From: Euryarchaeota archaeon UBA28
GTDB taxonomy: Archaea; Thermoplasmatota; Poseidoniia; Poseidoniales; Thalassarchaeaceae
Length of the DNA stretch: 23,989 bases
NCBI GenBank assembly: GCA_002501605.1
Contig: DANW01000011.1
Span: forward strand, 1 to 23,989
Direction: 5' to 3'
The position numbers and the translations under genes were made by a program. Below, piece after piece: positions 17,521 to 23,989 of this stretch (position 1 is its first letter; every line of letters begins with the position of its first letter). The notes beneath the pieces were generated by a model. That model was given only the letters and a program-made list of their open reading frames with translations, searched no databases and was not told the origin of the DNA.

Positions 17521-18261
17521 ATGAAAAACGTGCTTAGTATCGTGGACATGCACAAGACCTATCCAGGAGGCGTCCATGCAGTTAGAGGGGTTTCATTTGA
17601 TGTGATGGAAGGGGAATCAGTAGCAATAATTGGTTCATCTGGAAGCGGTAAATCCACTGTACTTAGGTGCATTAATCGGCTAATAGAGCCGACAAAGGGA
17701 GAAGTTAGGCTAAGAGGTGAGATGATTAATACTCCCAATGCAGACATAAATGATGTCAGGTCAAGGATTGGCATGGTTTTCCAGTCTTTCGAGCTTTTTG
17801 CCCACCTCAGAGTTATTGACAACATTACTTTAGGACTCAGGCATGTGAGGAAAATGAGCAGAAAGCATGCAGAGAGAGAGGCCCTCCAGGTTCTTGAAAA
17901 GGTCGATATGCTTGATCGTAAAGATGCCTTTCCTGGAAACCTATCCGGAGGTCAGAAACAACGAGTAGCCATTGCAAGGGCATTGGCGATGAAACCAGAG
18001 GTCATGCTATTCGATGAGCCCACTAGTGCACTTGATCCTGAACTTATTGGCTCTGTTCTAAAAACAATCAGAGGATTAGCAGATGAGGGAATGACGATGG
18101 TAGTTGTAACCCATGAGATTAGTTTTGCTAGGGAGGTCGCTGATAGGGTGATTTACATGGACAGGGGGGTTGTAGCCGAATCTGGCCCATCATCAATTAT
18201 CGACAGCCCTCAAACTGAACGTCTGAAGAAATTTCTATCTTCTATCAGCGAAGAAGACTAA
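17521..18261 (+). CDS. glnQ: Polar amino-acid ABC transporter ATP-binding protein (GlnQ/HisP/AapP family)
   Basis: All ABC ATPase motifs are intact: Walker A GSSGSGKS (38-45), Q-loop Gln88, signature LSGGQ (141-145), Walker B VMLFDE with catalytic Glu166, D-loop SALD and H-loop His198. The length (246) and the sequence MVFQSFELFAHLRVIDN match the glutamine/histidine/general amino-acid subgroup. It energises the permease encoded just upstream. The ATG follows the permease TGA with no gap, and GGAGG in the permease tail serves as ribosome site, so stoichiometric coupled translation is expected. The gene symbol reflects the family rather than proven glutamine specificity. Its stop overlaps that of convergent gdhA by four bases. 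Confidence 0.95.
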   Translation: MKNVLSIVDMHKTYPGGVHAVRGVSFDVMEGESVAIIGSSGSGKSTVLRCINRLIEPTKGEVRLRGEMINTPNADINDVRSRIGMVFQSFELFAHLRVIDNITLGLRHVRKMSRKHAEREALQVLEKVDMLDRKDAFPGNLSGGQKQRVAIARALAMKPEVMLFDEPTSALDPELIGSVLKTIRGLADEGMTMVVVTHEISFAREVADRVIYMDRGVVAESGPSSIIDSPQTERLKKFLSSISEED

Positions 18262-19613
18262 ATCATGCCTTGAGCAGTCATTGCCTCTGCAACCTTCAGG
18301 AACCCTGCTATATTTGCTCCTGCGACATAATTACCTGGCATTCCAAATCTTTCTGCTGTCTCATATGCATTCTTGTGTATGTCCACCATTATCGCATCGA
18401 GCCGGGAGTCTACTTCCTCTCGAGACCAAGAGAGTCTGAGGCTGTTCTGACTCATTTCCAAACCCGAGGTGGCAACCCCCCCTGCATTGGAAGCTTTTCC
18501 TGGGCCGAACAATATTCCGTTCTTCAGGAATAACTCAACGGCTTCAGGAGTACAGGGCATGTTGGCCCCTTCAGCTACCGCGATAACATTGTTCTTAACC
18601 AGCATTTCAGCTTCGGAGCCATTGAGCTCATTTTGAGTTGCGCACGGAAGTGCGACGTCAACGTTTACTCCCCAGAGCCCATTAGGGGTTGGTTCTGGAG
18701 CTGAAGCGGTGAAAGTAACACCTTCGAAATTATCTGCATACTCTGAAATTCTCCCCCTTTTATTATTTTTCAGATCCATGATCCAATCGAGCTTCTCCCT
18801 ATCGATTCCAGATGGATCATGAATCCAACCACTGGAATCTGACATTGTGACGGGCTTTCCACCAAGATCGAGTACCTTCTCACATGCGTACTGAGCAACA
18901 TTGCCAGAGCCCGAAATGGAAACAGTAGCACCTTCGAAGCTTTTGCCAGTGGTTGCGAGCATTTCACGAGCGAAATATACCAATCCATATCCAGTAGCTT
19001 CAGGCCTTATCAAGGAGCCTCCATAGGACCTTCCTTTGCCAGTTAGTACACCAGTGAATTCGTTGGCTAGCTTCTTGTACATTCCGAACATGTACCCTAC
19101 CTCTCTGCCGCCAACACCAATATCACCTGCTGGGACATCCAGATCAGCACCAATGTGCCTCCAAAGTTCCATCATGAAAGATTGACAAAACCTCATGACC
19201 TCACTATCAGACTTCCCTTTAGGATCGAAGTCTGAACCTCCTTTTCCGCCTCCCATGGGCAAACCCGTGAGGCTGTTCTTGAATACCTGCTCAAAAGCCA
19301 GGAACTTCAATATCGACTGATTGACGCTAGGGTGAAATCTTAGCCCCCCTTTGTATGGCCCGATTGCGCTGTTCATTTGTATTCTGAATCCCCTATTGAC
19401 CTGCAGATTACCTGAATCGTCATACCATGGGACTCTGAATTGAATAATTCTCTCAGCCTCTACCATGGCCCTTACTACTGGCATGTACTCGGGATACTCC
19501 TTGATTACTGGAGATAGGCTTTCTAATACCTCCTCCACAGCCTGATGGAATTCAGGTTGGTTCGGGTCTCTTGCAATTACGCTCTCGTATACTGATTTAA
19601 TTTTGCTATCCAT
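18258..19613 (-). CDS. gdhA: NADP-specific glutamate dehydrogenase, bacterial type
   Basis: The 451-residue enzyme reversibly aminates 2-oxoglutarate to glutamate, the main ammonium-assimilating reaction. Conserved features, numbered from the GTG at 19622 (subtract 3 for the chosen start), include IQFRVPWYDD, GPYKGGLRFHPSVN, the catalytic-lysine motif LPMGGGKGGSDFDPKGKS (K127), PAGDIGVGGREVG (D167) and the Rossmann GSGNVAQ (238-244). MSDSSG at the end of the next strand is typical of NADP-dependent forms. The resemblance to the E. coli GdhA sequence I recall extends over the full length, including the last residues, rather than to the shorter archaeal hexameric GDHs; I infer acquisition from bacteria. 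The ATG at 19613 is preceded by GGTGAG at proper distance; the in-frame GTG at 19622 overlaps that site. It converges on the amino-acid transporter. Confidence 0.95.
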   Translation of the reverse strand: MDSKIKSVYESVIARDPNQPEFHQAVEEVLESLSPVIKEYPEYMPVVRAMVEAERIIQFRVPWYDDSGNLQVNRGFRIQMNSAIGPYKGGLRFHPSVNQSILKFLAFEQVFKNSLTGLPMGGGKGGSDFDPKGKSDSEVMRFCQSFMMELWRHIGADLDVPAGDIGVGGREVGYMFGMYKKLANEFTGVLTGKGRSYGGSLIRPEATGYGLVYFAREMLATTGKSFEGATVSISGSGNVAQYACEKVLDLGGKPVTMSDSSGWIHDPSGIDREKLDWIMDLKNNKRGRISEYADNFEGVTFTASAPEPTPNGLWGVNVDVALPCATQNELNGSEAEMLVKNNVIAVAEGANMPCTPEAVELFLKNGILFGPGKASNAGGVATSGLEMSQNSLRLSWSREEVDSRLDAIMVDIHKNAYETAERFGMPGNYVAGANIAGFLKVAEAMTAQGMI

Positions 19614-19719
19614 AGCACTCACCGGTGGTTGAAGATTCCTGTTTTAGGTACCAGCCACTTGCGCGAATAGCCTCGCCCTTTTGAATGATATCCCGTATGA
19701 ATGTCAATAGATAATCAAA

Positions 19720-21087
19720 CTAAGTGAACAGAATGTCTTCGGAGATCTGGGAAACCTTGCCCTCAAATCCACGAATGGTCATTACATAGAAGACTGCCTG
19801 ACTGACTTGCCTTTTTCTAAGGGCCTCTGCAAGAGGAGTGTGTTCCCTAAACCACCTCGTCTTCCCATCGTCACCAATAATCCTGATATCGACCTGTGAC
19901 ATTCTGGGTTCTGATAGTAGGAGTTTGACGTTGGGAACGTCTATAGCGACGTAGCCGGGCTCTAATCCGGCCCTTCTTGCGATTTCATCCTCCAGGTCCA
20001 TCCTCTTCTTTGAGTCAGAAGCAAGTTCGGTAAGGAGTCTTATATCCTCCTCGCTCAAATCTTGTTTCCTTCTTGAAAGGCAAACTTTGAGCAGTTGTCT
20101 ATACTTCAACCTTCGAATCATGTCTCTAGAAAAATCGCCAGCTTCATGGAGTACCTGCCATATCTCGGCGTCAACTCTTCTTTGCAGGTCAAATGAGTCG
20201 GGAATATATCCTTCGCTCCTTTCTACTGCTCTTGAGAGCATGACCTCAGTCACTCTTGTGACTCTGTGGAAATATACTGCGCTGTACATCAGCCCTCTTG
20301 CTACTAGCATACCCTCCAGTGCAGGCAGACCGCCCTCTTCCACAGAAATATCGCCTCCATGACTTTCCAAGCACATAATCAGTCTTCTATGGTCGATAAT
20401 CCCATGTTTGACGCCGGTAAAATGAGAGTCTCTGAGTAAATAGTCAATCTGATCACAATCGACGGGGCCATGAATTAGGTGGGCCATCGTTTTATCGTTC
20501 TCGACGAAGTTTGTCCTTCCCTCAGTCCAAGAAAGAAGATTTCGTTCAGAGCCTTTTGCGTCGGGCCCTCTGATTAAACCAGCGACTTCCTTGGGGTCTA
20601 TTCCGTGGTTTTCTAGAATTTCAGGTACAGACTTTCTTTCTGGAACTGATGATTCCTCTCCTTCCCTCAGTACATCATAATCGCCCAAAATAATGCCCTC
20701 AGTGATTGACATATGATCCAACCCTCCCCTCTCATGCAAAATATGTTCTAATGTATGTGAATAAGGCCCATGGCCTACATCATGAAGAAGGGCCGCTACA
20801 CCAACTGTGTCCTTCTCCAATCCATCTAATCCCAGAGATTCAGCCATCATTTCAGCTACATGGGAAACACCGAGAGAATGTTCAAACCGGGTATGGTGAG
20901 CTCCAGGGAATACTAAATGAGCCAGACCTAACTGCTTAATGTGGCTTAGTTTGTTCATTTCTGGAGTTGAGAGAAGATGCTCTCGAACCCCATCAATCCT
21001 GAACTGTCCGTGAATTGCATCATTGATAGTCTTCACAGCACACCACGAGCTTGCGAGTGTGTCTTTCCCCTTGAAGGAAACTGCCAT
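19720..21087 (-). CDS. HD-domain phosphohydrolase (SAMHD1/YdhJ-like, predicted dNTPase)
   Basis: The metal-binding HD tetrad is present, numbered from the ATG at 21087: His70 in RFEHSLG, His102-Asp103 in LLHDVGHGPYSH and Asp212 in VDCDQIDYLLRDS. The N-terminal block TINDAIHG...TPEMNKLSHIKQLGLAHLVFPGA is typical of the HD superfamily that includes SAMHD1 and bacterial dNTP triphosphohydrolases. The 455-residue length and alpha-helical C-terminal half fit. Hydrolysis of dNTPs or another phosphoester is predicted, but the substrate and any allosteric site are not proven. I chose 21087 because a TATA-like element lies about 34 bases ahead of it; ATGs at 21135 and 21129 would make that TATA coding. 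It lies 97 bp or more upstream of gdhA on the same strand. Confidence 0.9.
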   Translation of the reverse strand: MAVSFKGKDTLASSWCAVKTINDAIHGQFRIDGVREHLLSTPEMNKLSHIKQLGLAHLVFPGAHHTRFEHSLGVSHVAEMMAESLGLDGLEKDTVGVAALLHDVGHGPYSHTLEHILHERGGLDHMSITEGIILGDYDVLREGEESSVPERKSVPEILENHGIDPKEVAGLIRGPDAKGSERNLLSWTEGRTNFVENDKTMAHLIHGPVDCDQIDYLLRDSHFTGVKHGIIDHRRLIMCLESHGGDISVEEGGLPALEGMLVARGLMYSAVYFHRVTRVTEVMLSRAVERSEGYIPDSFDLQRRVDAEIWQVLHEAGDFSRDMIRRLKYRQLLKVCLSRRKQDLSEEDIRLLTELASDSKKRMDLEDEIARRAGLEPGYVAIDVPNVKLLLSEPRMSQVDIRIIGDDGKTRWFREHTPLAEALRKRQVSQAVFYVMTIRGFEGKVSQISEDILFT

Positions 21088-21114
21088 CGAAGAAAAACCA
21101 TTTCTCAAGTAACC

Positions 21115-21126
21115 TTTTTTGTATTT
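21115..21126 (-). promoter_or_regulatory. Candidate TATA box of the HD phosphohydrolase gene
   Basis: On the minus strand AAATACAAAAAA is centred about 34 bases upstream of the ATG at 21087, implying a leader of only about eight bases. The assignment depends on that start choice. Confidence 0.35.
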
Positions 21127-21145
21127 CATTTGCATTTCATTTGAG

Positions 21146-21157
21146 ATACAATTATTA
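21146..21157 (+). promoter_or_regulatory. Candidate TATA box of the ribbon-helix-helix gene
   Basis: ATACAATTATTA lies about 40 bases before the ATG at 21195 and about 20 bases from the minus-strand TATA of the HD gene. The two promoters are back to back, so a protein bound between them could repress both. Confidence 0.35.
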
Positions 21158-21194
21158 CCCCTCTCCCCTCTCGATGGGCCAACGGGGGATCAGA

Positions 21195-21563
21195 ATGACA
21201 GGCCACAGCCCGATGATTTCACTTCGAATCCCCGAAGATCATCTCCTTGAGTTAGACAGACTAGTAGGGTTGGATGGGATGAGGAACCGATCAGATGTGA
21301 TTAGATTGGCAATAAGAGATTTCTTGACAGATAGTCATCAGGTTTCCGGAGACACAGTCCAAGTCAATCTCGGCCCAGATTTGAGTGCCAGAATAGAAGA
21401 TTTCTGTAAATTGCATGGAGAGAAACCTGACGCAGTTCTCAGGAGTGCGGCTAGAGGTCACATTAGGAGAATTATGCTAGAGGACGACCAGGTTGGTAAT
21501 CTAATTGAGGCTAGGATGGATGAGCTTCGAAGAAGAGGCGATGACGAATCAAACGCTATGTGA
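21195..21563 (+). CDS. Ribbon-helix-helix (CopG-like) DNA-binding regulator with two RHH units
   Basis: From the ATG at 21195 the product is 122 residues. Residues 7-46 form a classic RHH unit: strand MISLRIP, helix EDHLLELDRLVG, turn with NRSD and helix VIRLAIRDFL. Residues about 54-94 repeat the pattern: strand TVQVNLG, helix PDLSARIEDFCKLHG, then KPDAVLRSAARGHIRRIM. RHH proteins normally dimerise to form the DNA-binding sheet, so a tandem could do this within one chain. The start has GGGGGAT upstream; in-frame ATGs at 21174 and 21213 are alternatives. It diverges from the HD gene across about 107 bp, so autoregulation of that shared region is plausible. The Arg-rich C-terminus is helical. 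Confidence 0.82.
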   Translation: MTGHSPMISLRIPEDHLLELDRLVGLDGMRNRSDVIRLAIRDFLTDSHQVSGDTVQVNLGPDLSARIEDFCKLHGEKPDAVLRSAARGHIRRIMLEDDQVGNLIEARMDELRRRGDDESNAM

Positions 21564-21696
21564 GGCGAGGGAAATGTGTGAGGATGGGATGCACGAGAAC
21601 AACGCGGGAGGGCCGTTAGGCCCTCTCGCACACAACTCATATGGGTTCGAGGGACTAAGGAAGAGAGCTCGGAGAATCATGACTCAGCTATCCTAA
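21541..21696 (+). CDS. Possible small protein (51 residues), overlapping the RHH gene
   Basis: An ATG at 21541, preceded by GAGGCG, opens a 51-residue frame overlapping the RHH gene end by 23 bases. The sequence has two Cys (C7, C13), a His/Asn-rich middle and a basic tail (GLRKRARRIMTQLS). Nothing in it is recognised. The central part is encoded by a near-perfect 11-bp hairpin, so the region might instead be a structured RNA. Existence as a gene is uncertain. Confidence 0.35.
   Translation: MTNQTLCEAREMCEDGMHENNAGGPLGPLAHNSYGFEGLRKRARRIMTQLS
21604..21629 (+). other. Strong 11-bp hairpin downstream of the RHH gene
   Basis: GCGGGAGGGCC (21604-21614) pairs with GGCCCTCTCGC (21619-21629), one pair being G-U, around a GTTA loop. 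It is very GC-rich for the region. No T-run follows, so it does not look like a bacterial-type or oligo-T archaeal terminator. It may be a processing site, an mRNA stabiliser or part of a small RNA. Confidence 0.5.
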
Positions 21697-21761
21697 CTCT
21701 TCAGAACAATACCCAATCTTCTTGGTCGGCCTATTCCCGGTAGCTTCATGGAGGGCCTGAT

Positions 21762-23744
21762 TTGAGTGACATTGGGTTATACTTCGCACACGAAAATGCC
21801 CGATCCTCCCAAAGCGAGATGATTGCTGATGGAGTGAGGGCATTGACCAGTGGAGGATTTCTTCTAGCTGCTGCACCAACTGGAATAGGCAAGACAGCGG
21901 CCGCCCTTGCTTCGGCCCTGCATTCATCATTTGACAATCATATTTCTCCAGATAGGGCCAATATCATATTCATGACTGGAAGACAGTCACAACACAAGAT
22001 TGTGGTTGACACTGTCAGAAAAATCAACAATAGAATACCAGATGGATTTCCAAAAATTTCACTTGTTGACATTATTGGAAGAGAAGGCATGTGTGATCAT
22101 GTAGACAAAATGACAGGAAAGTGCGACTGTGAAGATGGAGTTGTCGAGGAGTCTAGGAAATCACGTCGTGCTGACTTGAGGAAGAAGTTACTTGAGGATC
22201 CAAAACACGTAGATTGGACAGTCAAATATGGTAGAGCTAGGAAGATTTGTCCTTGGGCCTCGGCTAGGTTAGCAGCGGGACATGCAGATATCCTAGTATG
22301 CGATTATAATCACGTCTTCGTAGAAAATATTCGTGAGTCTTCTCTCCCCGCAATGGGAATCGAGCTTGAAAATTCTATCTTGATAGTCGACGAGGCACAT
22401 AACCTTCCAGATAGGATCAGGAGTGGATTGGAGAGAAGAATAACAGATCAGGTATTCAGAAGAGCTCTTGATAATATCGCAGAATACAAAGGGAATCTGC
22501 AAAGAAGGGACGAGTCTCTGGATATTGGGGAATCCAATGAACTCCTGCGTGCAAGGGGTCTTGAAAAACAGATTATTGCTTTGCAGGAGCCTATGACTGA
22601 ATGGTTCGAGAGGTTGAAGTCCGAGAATAATAATACCAGAGGAGATGATCTTAGAATCTCATCCAATGAGCTCCTTGATGTGATTTCTAAATCCACCCAG
22701 GGAGTCCTAGACGAAGAAGAAACCACTGAAATTGCCCGAGTCAGTGATATGATAGATAGGCTATTTTCCGTCATCATAGATGAAGAGGAGGATTCGGAAG
22801 ACGAGGAGCAGAACGATTGCACCAGAATCGCGGAGATTCTAGAAATATGCATTCGATACCGCAATAGTCCAGCATTTGCATTGGTATTCGACCATAGCTT
22901 GGAACAGCCCAGACTAACAAGTCATCTTCTAGATCCCAGCCTTGTCGGTGAAGAAATATTTGAAACGTGTAGGGGTGCGATACTGATGTCTGGTACACTT
23001 TTTCCTCCAGAGATGTACTCAGAAGTACTAGGGGTTCCGAGTGAGAAATCATCTTGCAGAATTTATTCTTCGGATTTCCCGATTGCAAACAGACCGGTAC
23101 TTATCGCCAACGATGTTACTAGCAAGTTTACTGAACGAGAAACTAGCATGTCCTTGATTGGCGAACACGTACGTGCAGTAATTGAGAATACCAAAGGAAA
23201 TGTGGCTATTTTTGCACCTAGTTACTCAATGTTAGAAAGGGTACACTCAGATTTTGAAAATCTTGGATGGTCCAGAAAGAGGATAATCAAGGAAGAGCAA
23301 CGAATGAGCAAGAGAAGAGTCGAGGGGATGATTTCGACCCTTTACGAACAGAAGGATATGGGAGGAGTTGCCATTTTCGGAGTACTTAATGGAAAGCTTT
23401 CAGAAGGCGTTGATTACTCGGACAATATTCTGGATGCTTTGGTATGCATCGGGCTACCAATGGCCCCTCCAAGTGCGAAACAGGATGCGCTGATGGAATA
23501 CTTCACGGACAAGTTCGGCAGGAGTCGAGCTTGGAAGTACGTAAGCCTTCAGCCCGCCGTGAATAGTGTATTACAGGCATTGGGTAGACCCATCAGGAAA
23601 AAGGAGGATAGAGCAATAATAGTATTGCTTGAAAAAAGAATGCTTGAAAGAAGAGTTAGTGACTGCATGCCCAAAATGATGAAGATCCAAACATCAAAGC
23701 CTTCGAGGACTGCTGAAAGAGTAAGGTCCTTCTTTGAAATTTGA
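21762..23744 (+). CDS. XPD/Rad3-family (DinG-like) Fe-S DNA helicase
   Basis: A 660-residue superfamily 2 helicase with 5'-3' polarity expected from the family. Walker A is APTGIGKT (38-45) and the DEAH box is VDEAHN (209-214). Four cysteines between them (C111, C121, C123, C163 in ICPW) form the 4Fe-4S site that couples ATPase to strand separation. An acidic stretch near 335-350 (EEEDSEDEEQ) sits in the arch-like insertion. Helicase domain 2 contains LMSGTL, FAPSYSML, GKLSEGVDY and the motif VI region QALGRPIRKKED (about 607-618). Roles in DNA repair, or removal of R-loops or DNA adducts, are inferred from relatives. The start is TTG with GGAGGG upstream; no nearer ATG is credible. The following gene overlaps its stop by four bases. 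Confidence 0.93.
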   Translation: MSDIGLYFAHENARSSQSEMIADGVRALTSGGFLLAAAPTGIGKTAAALASALHSSFDNHISPDRANIIFMTGRQSQHKIVVDTVRKINNRIPDGFPKISLVDIIGREGMCDHVDKMTGKCDCEDGVVEESRKSRRADLRKKLLEDPKHVDWTVKYGRARKICPWASARLAAGHADILVCDYNHVFVENIRESSLPAMGIELENSILIVDEAHNLPDRIRSGLERRITDQVFRRALDNIAEYKGNLQRRDESLDIGESNELLRARGLEKQIIALQEPMTEWFERLKSENNNTRGDDLRISSNELLDVISKSTQGVLDEEETTEIARVSDMIDRLFSVIIDEEEDSEDEEQNDCTRIAEILEICIRYRNSPAFALVFDHSLEQPRLTSHLLDPSLVGEEIFETCRGAILMSGTLFPPEMYSEVLGVPSEKSSCRIYSSDFPIANRPVLIANDVTSKFTERETSMSLIGEHVRAVIENTKGNVAIFAPSYSMLERVHSDFENLGWSRKRIIKEEQRMSKRRVEGMISTLYEQKDMGGVAIFGVLNGKLSEGVDYSDNILDALVCIGLPMAPPSAKQDALMEYFTDKFGRSRAWKYVSLQPAVNSVLQALGRPIRKKEDRAIIVLLEKRMLERRVSDCMPKMMKIQTSKPSRTAERVRSFFEI

Positions 23745-23989
23745 AACAATGGGTTCATGCCATAGCGTCTCTTCCGGATACCATGGAGTGGTCCAGAGTA
23801 GGGATATCGTGGGAGGATGATACTGAGAGTGATTTCAAAAGCTCCTTGGCTTCTCAAGCTGGTCTGGATACAGACGCTTATGCCTCGCATCATAAATTCA
23901 TTAATGATATTCCGCACTTAGAAGATGTGATGAAGATGCATGGAAAGTCAATAGAGAGTGGGATATTGCCTGGTGGTGGTTCTAATTTC
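23741..23989 (+). CDS. Unrecognised protein, 3' end cut by the window
   Basis: An open frame runs to the window edge. TTG at 23741 overlaps the helicase TGA (TTGA), the same arrangement as elsewhere in this window, and gives MKQWVHAIASLPDTMEWSRVG. The first ATG is at 23783 (MEWSRVGISWEDDTES) and is an equally reasonable start. The visible 69-83 residues are soluble and acidic with a His pair (SHHKF) and end in a Gly-rich LPGGGSNF. I cannot assign a family. Coupling to the helicase suggests, weakly, a related role. Confidence 0.6.
   Translation, partial: MKQWVHAIASLPDTMEWSRVGISWEDDTESDFKSSLASQAGLDTDAYASHHKFINDIPHLEDVMKMHGKSIESGILPGGGSNF

Noticed and set aside
21604..21629. Hairpin as an intrinsic terminator
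   Set aside because: No T-run follows the stem, and archaeal termination does not require a hairpin of this kind.
21640..21665. GGGTTCGAGGGAC resembles a tRNA T-loop
   Set aside because: Flanking bases do not form a T-stem, and no acceptor, D or anticodon arms can be built around it.

Overview
The window reads as a compact archaeal chromosome segment. It carries the archaeal/eukaryotic-type cluster rpo7-spt4-rps24e-rps27ae, the archaeal D-aminoacyl-tRNA deacylase DtdA, an HVO_0476-type zinc-finger protein and an XPD/Rad3-type Fe-S helicase. It also has a bacterial-type NADP glutamate dehydrogenase, a very large secreted CARDB/FG-GAP surface protein and near-absent intergenic space. By inference this fits a planktonic euryarchaeon such as Candidatus Poseidoniales (Marine Group II) or a relative; the sequence alone does not prove the lineage. 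I see no mobile elements, CRISPR arrays, tRNAs or rRNAs, and no gene-free stretch exceeds about 240 bases.

Layout. 19-2207 (+): a membrane protein with two zinc ribbons, overlapping by 4 nt a membrane-anchored subtilisin-like protease. 2144-3621: a methyltransferase-like protein (-) diverges from the HVO_0476-like zinc protein (+). 3622-5556 (-): dtdA then proline dehydrogenase. 5573-6571 (+): an unrecognised propeller-like protein starting almost on top of dtdA. 6555-7822 (-): the transcription/translation operon rpo7-spt4-rps24e-rps27ae, preceded by a leader with a GNRA-capped hairpin. 8064-14364 (+): a 1,887-residue surface protein and a coupled unknown protein. 14365-15276 (-): purC. 15382-18261 (+): a two-gene polar amino-acid ABC transporter whose permease carries a secreted YCF48-like beta-propeller. 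18258-21087 (-): an HD-domain phosphohydrolase then gdhA. 21195-23989 (+): a double ribbon-helix-helix regulator, a possible small ORF with a strong hairpin, the XPD/DinG-type helicase, and the start of an unrecognised gene cut by the window end.

How the genes fit together. Proline dehydrogenase (towards glutamate), the glutamine/glutamate-type ABC transporter and NADP-GDH suggest a local concentration of glutamate-family metabolism, although they are not one operon. The propeller-permease fusion and the giant surface protein point to uptake of peptides or amino acids at the cell surface. The rpo7 cluster is a canonical archaeal housekeeping operon.

The most unusual signals are the beta-propeller/ABC-permease fusion without an adjacent substrate-binding protein; the fact that all five convergent gene pairs have stop codons that abut or overlap (0 to 64 nt overlap); the structured leader of rpo7; and a tandem ribbon-helix-helix protein.
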